36,199 bases of DNA, from assembly GCA_002070115.1 (NCBI GenBank), contig MWCO01000064.1, positions 1-36,199 of the forward strand. Reading direction: 5' to 3'. The notes under the pieces were generated by a model, which was not told where the DNA came from, ran no database searches, and saw only the letters and a list, made by a program, of their open reading frames with translations. The translations under genes were made by a program, and so were the position numbers. This DNA is from Deltaproteobacteria bacterium ADurb.Bin207 (GTDB taxonomy: Bacteria; Myxococcota_A; Polyangia; Polyangiales; Polyangiaceae). Below, one piece after another: positions 1-5,090 of this stretch. Positions within the stretch are counted from its first letter, which is position 1. Each line of letters starts with the position of its first letter.

Positions 1-2
1 CC

Positions 3-284
3 GACCTGCCACAAGAAGTCATCGGCGGTGGTGGCAGGAGTTTGACTGCCATTGAATTGCCGGAGCAAGGGTGCAAGCTCGATGACGTGCTGGCGAACGT
101 GGAGCGTAGCTTGATTTTGCAGGCGCTTGCTCGCACAGGGGAGGTCAAGAGCGCTGCCGCCGAGTTGCTAGGAATATCATTTCGATCGATACGGTATCGG
201 ATGAATAAGTTGGCTATCGAGGAGGATGAGGAAGAACTCCCTTCCTCACGCGGGGGACAAGGATCGTCACCTCGAAGTGTTTGA
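3..284 (+). CDS. pilR: PilR-like sigma-54 response regulator, C-terminal fragment
   Basis: This is the 3' end of a gene that begins upstream of the window. The open frame runs from base 3 to a TGA at 282-284. The visible part is a Fis-type DNA-binding tail: a conserved entry helix (LDDVLANVERSLILQAL) followed by a helix-turn-helix with the typical AAELLGISFRSIRYRMNKL pattern, then an acidic, serine-rich tail. Fis-type tails of this kind end NtrC-family sigma-54 activators. The phosphoreceiver and AAA+ domains would lie outside the window. The assignment to PilR rests on context, because two type IV pilin genes follow on the same strand. An NtrC-type regulator of another system cannot be excluded from this fragment alone. 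Confidence 0.8.
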   Translation, partial: DLPQEVIGGGGRSLTAIELPEQGCKLDDVLANVERSLILQALARTGEVKSAAAELLGISFRSIRYRMNKLAIEEDEEELPSSRGGQGSSPRSV

Positions 285-286
285 AC

Positions 287-301
287 TGACAATTTTTGTC
301 A
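287..301. promoter_or_regulatory. Perfect inverted repeat between pilR and the first pilin
   Basis: The sequence TGACAATTTTTGTCA starts three bases after the pilR stop codon and consists of 6-bp arms (TGACAA/TTGTCA) around TTT. It could be an activator operator, since TGTCA-type half-sites occur in described PilR targets, or a small hairpin at the end of the pilR transcript. It lies about 65-75 bp upstream of a sigma-54-like element, a normal distance for an enhancer site. The function is inferred. Confidence 0.4.
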
Positions 302-363
302 ATCATGATCCTTCACGTCCTCATCGCCCCAGGAAATCGGCCTCACCTCGCAACTTGTCCCGC

Positions 364-379
364 TGGCGCACAACGTGCA
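364..379 (+). promoter_or_regulatory. Candidate sigma-54 (-24/-12) promoter for the pilin genes
   Basis: TGGCGCACAACGTGCA has the obligatory GG (365-366) and GC (377-378) dinucleotides separated by exactly ten bases, in a TGGC...TGCA context close to the TGGCAC-N5-TTGCA consensus. A transcript would begin near 390, which is at or just before the ATG codons at 390 and 396. The pilin mRNA would then have almost no leader. A PilR-type activator is encoded immediately upstream. The match is imperfect in the -12 element. Confidence 0.4.
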
Positions 380-389
380 TACTGTCAGC

Positions 390-956
390 ATGACGATGCT
401 CCCTTCCCACCAATCGCCCACGAACTCCAGCAACCAGCGAGGCTTTACGCTGACGGAACTGATGGCGGTCGTGGTCATCGTTGGGATTCTGGCCACCATC
501 GGAGCGGTCGGATACCGTCGTTACGTCAACTCCGCTCGCTCCTCAGAAGCCGTGTGGATGGTGAATGGGATTCGTGCCGCGCAGGAGGCCTACCGAGCCG
601 AAACGTTGACGTATTTGAATGTATCTGAAAAGTTGAGTGAGTACTACCCGACCAAAACCCCAGGAGCCCAAAAGGTGCAATGGGGGGGAGGGACGGACAA
701 TATCGCCAAAAGGTGGCGCATTTTGAATGTAACGACGGATGGTGCCGTGTATTACGGTTACGCCGTGGTAGCTGGGCTTCCTGGTGAAGTCAAAGTCGAA
801 GGTCTTGATCCGCTTTTCAATGTGACCTTACCCGAAGCGGCGGAGCCTTGGTTCATTGTGCAAGCCAAAGGCGATATCAACGGCGATGGCACCCCCTCGC
901 TTTATCTCGGTTCCTCCTTCTCCAATCAAGTCTATTGGGTGAATGAGGGTGAGTAA
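390..956 (+). CDS. Type IV pilin-like protein (first pilin)
   Basis: This is a prepilin with a class III leader. The cleavage motif is QRG/FTLTELMAVVVIVGILATIGAVGYRR, with Gly at -1, Phe at +1 and Glu at +5, followed by the hydrophobic N-terminal helix that packs in the pilus core. The mature part is about 170 residues and ends in a region containing KGDINGDGTPSLYLG, a DxNxDG-type loop shared with the other two pilins of this cluster. No convincing ribosome-binding site is present. Possible starts are GTG 375, ATG 390 and ATG 396; the ATG codons are preferred because a possible sigma-54 promoter would start transcription near 390. It would be cleaved by a PilD-type peptidase (none in the window) and assembled in the inner membrane. 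Whether it is a major or minor pilin cannot be told. Confidence 0.85.
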   Translation: MTMLPSHQSPTNSSNQRGFTLTELMAVVVIVGILATIGAVGYRRYVNSARSSEAVWMVNGIRAAQEAYRAETLTYLNVSEKLSEYYPTKTPGAQKVQWGGGTDNIAKRWRILNVTTDGAVYYGYAVVAGLPGEVKVEGLDPLFNVTLPEAAEPWFIVQAKGDINGDGTPSLYLGSSFSNQVYWVNEGE

Positions 957-990
957 GAGTGAGTCACGATTTGTAGTAGGTGTCTGAATT

Positions 991-1005
991 GGGCCAAGGT
1001 GGCCC
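991..1005 (+). other. Hairpin directly before the pilA-like ribosome-binding site
   Basis: GGGCCAAGGTGGCCC is a perfect 6-bp inverted repeat around AGG. It ends one base before the AGGAGG Shine-Dalgarno sequence at 1007-1012 of the second pilin gene. In the mRNA a GC-rich stem would abut the ribosome-binding site. It could affect translation or protect a processed pilin transcript; both roles are inferred. Confidence 0.4.
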
Positions 1006-1019
1006 TAGGAGGTATGAGC

Positions 1020-1595
1020 ATGCGTACATTCAAGAGGATTCGGGATCGCGGCTTCACGCTCGTCGAGTTGATGATCGTGGTTGCCATCATCGGCGTGTTG
1101 GCCGCCCTTGCCATCTACGGCGTTCGAAAGTACTTGCTGAATGCCAAGACAGCGGAAGCCAAGGAAGGTATTGGCCGTATCGCGAAAGACGCCTCCTCCG
1201 CGTATGACCGGGAAGGTATGCCATCGGCTACATTGGCCCTAACGGCTTCAGCAGGCATTACCCATCGTTTGTGTGAGTCGGCGGCCATGGTTCCGAGCGC
1301 GCAAGCAAACGTTGCTGGTCAGAAGTGGCAGTCTAGTCCTTCCCATTGGACTGGACCGGGATGGAACTGCCTGAAGTTCTCCATGAAAGATCCGCAATAC
1401 TATATGTATCAATATGATTCCTCTGCGACCACCGGCGCGGCAGGAACATTCTTCACCGCTTATGCCTTCGGTGACTTGAATGGCGACACTGTCACATCCA
1501 TGTTTTCTCTTGGCGGTAGCATCCAGTCTGCCACCTCTGGCGGCTTGGTCCTTACCATTGCCCCGAACTTCGCCGAAAACATGCCTGAGGAATAA
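1020..1595 (+). CDS. pilA: Type IV pilin (PilA-like)
   Basis: The start is ATG 1020, seven bases after a perfect AGGAGG at 1007-1012; the ATG at 1014 is too close to it. The 191-residue prepilin has an 11-residue basic leader (MRTFKRIRDRG), then FTLVELMIVVAIIGVLAALAI, with the canonical G/F cleavage site and Glu at +5. This is the closest match to a classical pilin in the cluster. The globular domain has two cysteines (in HRLCES and GWNCLKF) that could form a disulfide. It ends with YAFGDLNGDTVTSMFSLGG, the same GDxNGD loop as its neighbours. The strong ribosome-binding site suggests it is the major subunit. The gene follows the first pilin by 63 bp and is probably co-transcribed. The symbol is by family resemblance, not proven orthology. 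Confidence 0.88.
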   Translation: MRTFKRIRDRGFTLVELMIVVAIIGVLAALAIYGVRKYLLNAKTAEAKEGIGRIAKDASSAYDREGMPSATLALTASAGITHRLCESAAMVPSAQANVAGQKWQSSPSHWTGPGWNCLKFSMKDPQYYMYQYDSSATTGAAGTFFTAYAFGDLNGDTVTSMFSLGGSIQSATSGGLVLTIAPNFAENMPEE

Positions 1596-1597
1596 GG

Positions 1598-1617
1598 TTG
1601 ACGGCTCTTCCGGTCAA
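1598..1617. terminator. Possible hairpin between convergent pilA-like and lepB-like genes
   Basis: TTGACGG (1598-1604), CTCTT and CCGGTCAA (1610-1617) form a 7-bp stem with one bulged G, starting two bases after the pilin stop codon. It overlaps the 3' end of the convergent gene. No T-run follows on either strand, so it is not a standard intrinsic terminator. Confidence 0.3.
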
Positions 1618-2267
1618 TTCACCCACGTAAATCGTCGCTCCGCATCCCCAAATCCTTTACTACTCCAAATCCGAAAAATGATTCGCGCGTCACAACTATC
1701 GGTGGGGACCGCTCCGTACGTCAGGGAGTCGCTCGGATAGGCGCGATTATCGCTGATGAGAAAATAGGAATTCGGAGGCACCGTTCGCTTGACCGGTGCG
1801 GATTGGGCTCTACCTTCGGGATTTCCATGAGCGCGCATATGAATGACCCCTCCCAGGTCCTCCATATCACAATGTAGTTCCACCTCTCCTTCGGTATTGG
1901 GGTGCGGAACCTTGATTTTAGGCGGCGCACAGGCATGGTCCACGTCCGCCATCCGTCCGTTGATAAGCAAACGGGAGGAATTCAGTTCCACTGTATCCCC
2001 GGCTTCGCCCGCAATTCTTCCAATAACCCAGCGACGGGGTTCGTCAGGATCCTTGCACCGAACGAGATCACCAAAGCCGATGGGCAGCCCATGAAGCAAC
2101 AGCACCAGATCTCCAGGACCGAGGGATGGCGCGATGGAAGAGGTCAACGCGGGATCATCGGAGGGAACGGTCCATGTTTTGACCAGCAGCAGACGCAACG
2201 CGCCCCAGGTCACACCCGCGATAATCGATGTCCACAACACAAATTTGCCGACTTTTCGAAGGTCCAC
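1614..2267 (-). CDS. Signal peptidase I (S26) homologue lacking the catalytic lysine
   Basis: This 217-residue protein has one N-terminal membrane anchor (about 8-28). S26 family boxes are recognisable. SIAPSLGPGD (44-53) aligns with the SMxPTLxxGD box, so Ser44 matches the nucleophile. VIGRIAGEAGD (81-91) aligns with the IKRxxGxPGD box. SDNRAYPSDSLTYG (172-185) matches the conserved GDNRxxSxDSRxxG box. The general-base lysine of the second box is replaced by Gly83. The protein is therefore either inactive or uses another base. It lies between two pilin genes on the opposite strand, convergent with the PilA-like gene. The start is GTG 2267 with no clear ribosome-binding site. It is unlikely to be the housekeeping signal peptidase. 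Family membership is well supported; its role is unknown. Confidence 0.75.
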   Translation of the reverse strand: MDLRKVGKFVLWTSIIAGVTWGALRLLLVKTWTVPSDDPALTSSIAPSLGPGDLVLLLHGLPIGFGDLVRCKDPDEPRRWVIGRIAGEAGDTVELNSSRLLINGRMADVDHACAPPKIKVPHPNTEGEVELHCDMEDLGGVIHMRAHGNPEGRAQSAPVKRTVPPNSYFLISDNRAYPSDSLTYGAVPTDSCDARIIFRIWSSKGFGDAERRFTWVN

Positions 2268-2370
2268 ACCCGGATTGTCGTTCGGAACGTGAGGCAGCGC
2301 AAGGTTTTCGATGGGAACGAGGCGTTTGCCTCCCTTGACGAAAGGCCAAGTCTCAATCTATCACCCTGCT

Positions 2371-2859
2371 ATGCGTGCGGTGAGCCCAGTCGAACTCGCC
2401 GTCGTCGTGTCGATCGCCGGATCGGTGTTGGCGGCTTCGGTGCCCACGTTTGTTCGGCACGTTCATGCTTCGCGGATGACGGAGGCTGTGGACGGGCTGT
2501 CGAAGATCGGCGCTGGAGCTATCGCTCATGCGCAGGGAAAAGAGTTGGCTGCTTCCTTTCCCCCTCCCGCGGAGCTTACTCCCAAGGATGTGCCGCGGGG
2601 AGTAGCGGCGGAAGACCCACCCGGCACATGGGATTCGCCCACATGGCAAGCCCTTGGTTTTCGATTTGATGTGCCGCATCGCTACGCTTTTCAATTCGAT
2701 GTCGTACCCGATCCCAGCCGAATCTGGTTTCAAGCCACCGCGAAAGGCGATCTGAACGGTGACGGAATCCTGTCTACCTTTGCCCTCGCTGGTGAGCGTC
2801 GGGTGGGGGAACAAGCCGTTCTCATTCCAGGGATTTATATCGAACGGGAGGTGGAATGA
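2371..2859 (+). CDS. Divergent pilin/pseudopilin-like protein (third pilin)
   Basis: From ATG 2371 the protein begins MRAVSPVELAVVVSIAGSVL, a pilin-type hydrophobic helix with Glu at the +5 position. The cleavage site would be A/V instead of G/F and the leader only three residues long. An upstream in-frame ATG at 2311 would give a 23-residue leader. Neither start has a clear ribosome-binding site. The C-terminal part contains FQATAKGDLNGDGILSTFALAG, closely matching the first pilin, so all three belong to one family despite low similarity in between. It ends in a four-base overlap (ATGA) with the next gene. It is probably a minor pilin or pseudopilin. Whether a PilD-type peptidase can process the altered site is uncertain. 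Confidence 0.75.
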   Translation: MRAVSPVELAVVVSIAGSVLAASVPTFVRHVHASRMTEAVDGLSKIGAGAIAHAQGKELAASFPPPAELTPKDVPRGVAAEDPPGTWDSPTWQALGFRFDVPHRYAFQFDVVPDPSRIWFQATAKGDLNGDGILSTFALAGERRVGEQAVLIPGIYIEREVE

Positions 2860-3782
2860 CCTCTCGAAGCCTTTTGATCGGTTTGGTGTTGCTCGCTTGC
2901 GCCGTGATGATCGGTCTTTCGCGGCCTCGTCTCGTGGAGTGGCTGAGCCAGGCCAAAGAAACTTCGGACGTGTACGTGCTTCCACCGCCCACCGTTCTTG
3001 CACGAGCCTCGTTGGGGTATCGCGCTGCGGTGGCCGATTATTTATGGGCTCATGTTCTCGTGACGCAAGGATTACGGATGGGTGCCAAGCGTCCGTTTCA
3101 AGAAGTTGGTCAGTATCTCGATGCGATCAACCATCTCGATCCGGCTTATCGAGAGCCTTATCGCCTGGCTGATTCGCTCCTTTCCCATCAGGCTGGAGAT
3201 TCGGACCGGGCGCAATCCGTTCGACGCGCTCGGCAAATATTGGAGCGAGGCTTGATCCAATTCCCCTACGACGCCGAATTATGGCTCAATTACGGTCAAT
3301 TCCTTGCGTATATCGGTCCTGGGGCGTTGCAATTCGATTCGGAAGAATGGCATGCCTGGCGAAACGAAGGGGCCAAGGCGATCGTTCGCGCGGGGGAATT
3401 GGGGGCTTCGGATGAGGCGATGGTGTTTCGGTCGATGTCGGCAACCACGATTCTCAACAAGGCGGGCGAAGTCGATGCTGCCATTCGATTTCTCGAGCGG
3501 CTCTATACGGCGACAGACAATGAGGAGGCTCGCGATGACATCCTCCGAAGTCTCGAAAGCCTTCGTGCTGGAAAAGCTGCTTCCCGTGACTTCGAGTTGG
3601 CCAAAAAATTCGATTCCCTTTGGCGAGCAGATCTTCCTTTTGCGTCGCGAGTCATGCTCAGTGTCCTCGGCCCGCCGGTCGATGCTTGGAAGTGTGCTGG
3701 GCCCAACCCGGAGGCGTTTTGCGATCGGACCTGGATTGGGTGGTCCAATCACGCAATGTCGGCCACTGGCAAGAATCCCTGA
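2856..3782 (+). CDS. Membrane-anchored TPR-type protein of the pilus cluster
   Basis: This 308-residue protein has an N-terminal membrane helix (about 5-22) and a mainly helical remainder. Helix pairs such as YLDAINHLDPAYREPYRLADSLL and ARQILERGLIQFPYDAELWLNYGQFLAYIG look like degenerate tetratricopeptide repeats. An ASLGYRAAVADYLWAHVLV segment lies just after the membrane anchor. Its ATG overlaps the TGA of the third pilin gene (ATGA), so translation is coupled to the pilin. Only three bases separate its stop from the next gene. It is probably an envelope scaffold with its TPR part outside the cytoplasmic membrane. I do not recognise it as Tgl, PilF or another named pilus protein. Confidence 0.75.
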   Translation: MTSRSLLIGLVLLACAVMIGLSRPRLVEWLSQAKETSDVYVLPPPTVLARASLGYRAAVADYLWAHVLVTQGLRMGAKRPFQEVGQYLDAINHLDPAYREPYRLADSLLSHQAGDSDRAQSVRRARQILERGLIQFPYDAELWLNYGQFLAYIGPGALQFDSEEWHAWRNEGAKAIVRAGELGASDEAMVFRSMSATTILNKAGEVDAAIRFLERLYTATDNEEARDDILRSLESLRAGKAASRDFELAKKFDSLWRADLPFASRVMLSVLGPPVDAWKCAGPNPEAFCDRTWIGWSNHAMSATGKNP

Positions 3783-3785
3783 CCC

Positions 3786-5018
3786 ATGCAGTTGCTTCCC
3801 CTGGCGCGCCCTTTTCTCATTCCTGCCGTGGTTTTTTGCTTTCTCCTTGCCGTTTTCTTCGACCTGGCCCCACGGCTTTCTTGCCCCGAAGAACCGTGGT
3901 CCCTGCTTCCCCTACCTCCTTTCCCATCCTACCTACTGCACTTCATCGCTACCATCGCCGTTTTCACCGTGCTGTTAGCACTCTCCAATGCGCCGTCGGC
4001 CATGCTGGCATCGCTGTCCTTTGGGCTTTTACCCGTGACCGTCGATGTTGCCGTTGTCTCCCCCTATGAACTTGCCGCGGTCGCAACCGCTCTCATGGCG
4101 GTGCTCCTTCACTTGCGCCCTCATCTTGTCACGCGAGTTGTCTGCATGGTGTTCTATGCCTTGGCCGCGGCGTGGAGCCCAAGCGTCTGGATCGTACCTA
4201 TCCTATTGATTTCCCAAGATATTCTTTATCAGAAACGACCGTTCCGACGATGGGCGCTTTGGCATCTGGCTATGGTGGCCACCGCCTTGGCTCATCTTTT
4301 TGCGCACGCTCCGATGATCAAGTCCGTGAATGGAAACCCAATACGCGCGATGGCTACGCACTTGGTCCTGAGCTTCGACTCGTTGTTGGTGCCTTGGACC
4401 ACGCGGCTATCGGATACGATGAGCTTGCCGTTCACCATCATCGTGGTGTTAGGCGCCGCATCGGCCTGCGCCCTCGCCGTGGTACTCGCCTACAGGAGTC
4501 CATGCGAGGCGAGCCGATTGATGGCTTGGGGATCGGTTTGGTTTATCGCTTCCGTTTTGTCGACAGCGATGCTCGGTTCGAGTCGACGAGCGATCTTATT
4601 TCCTCTGATCGGACTCGCTTTCGTGTTGGCCGCGGCGTTCTTTTGGCTGTGGACATGGACACGGCAATGGTTGGCGCGTGGATCGTATCGCGCGGTGTTT
4701 GGCGTAGGCATAGGAGCATTGTGGTTGGGGCTTGCAGCGCTTTCGGCGCGTCGCGCGCATGAATGGAGCAGCGACGAGACGGCTCTCCGACTGCATTGCG
4801 AGGCGGAAATGCGCTTTGGTTATTGGGAGGGGGCGGAAGAAGCGTGCAACAAAGCTCTTCAGCGCGATGAGAATCAAGTAACTACGCGATATTCATTGGC
4901 TTTATCGCTTCGGAATCTTGGAAGAGACAAGGAAGCTGCTTGGCAAGTCCATCAGATCCTTGAAGAGCATCCTGATCATTCAGGAGCACGGAAGCTGCTC
5001 GCGACGATCAAGGAATGA
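3786..5018 (+). CDS. Polytopic membrane protein with C-terminal TPR; degenerate TMTC/GT-C-like
   Basis: This 410-residue protein has about eight to ten hydrophobic helices followed by a soluble tail. The tail contains one or two TPR units (GYWEGAEEACNKALQRDENQVTTRYSLALSLRNLGRDKEAAWQVHQILEEHPDH). The architecture copies the TMTC-type GT-C glycosyltransferase at 8021-10204, but the diagnostic parts are missing or altered. There is no acidic FDD loop after the first helix, and the HPxxNESVLWVSGRTD-type loop is reduced to LLPVTVDVAVVSPYELAAV. Transferase activity is therefore doubtful. The gene follows the coupled TPR gene by three bases and shares its operon with the third pilin. It could be a scaffold or a vestigial glycosyltransferase. 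Confidence 0.65.
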   Translation: MQLLPLARPFLIPAVVFCFLLAVFFDLAPRLSCPEEPWSLLPLPPFPSYLLHFIATIAVFTVLLALSNAPSAMLASLSFGLLPVTVDVAVVSPYELAAVATALMAVLLHLRPHLVTRVVCMVFYALAAAWSPSVWIVPILLISQDILYQKRPFRRWALWHLAMVATALAHLFAHAPMIKSVNGNPIRAMATHLVLSFDSLLVPWTTRLSDTMSLPFTIIVVLGAASACALAVVLAYRSPCEASRLMAWGSVWFIASVLSTAMLGSSRRAILFPLIGLAFVLAAAFFWLWTWTRQWLARGSYRAVFGVGIGALWLGLAALSARRAHEWSSDETALRLHCEAEMRFGYWEGAEEACNKALQRDENQVTTRYSLALSLRNLGRDKEAAWQVHQILEEHPDHSGARKLLATIKE

Positions 5019-5090
5019 CAAGGTCAGGGAGAATCGATCGGTATTCGCCGTCGAGTTGGGGTTGGATTGTTTGGGGTGGAAAAGCTTGGA

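Noticed and set aside
1614-2267. Housekeeping signal peptidase lepB
   Set aside because: The general-base lysine is replaced by glycine and the serine box is unusual, so a normal LepB role is not supported.
2353-3003. Minus-strand frame of 216 codons across the third pilin gene
   Set aside because: It overlaps a pilin with a clear pilin-type helix and the GDxNGD loop; the antisense product is Arg/Ser-rich and featureless.
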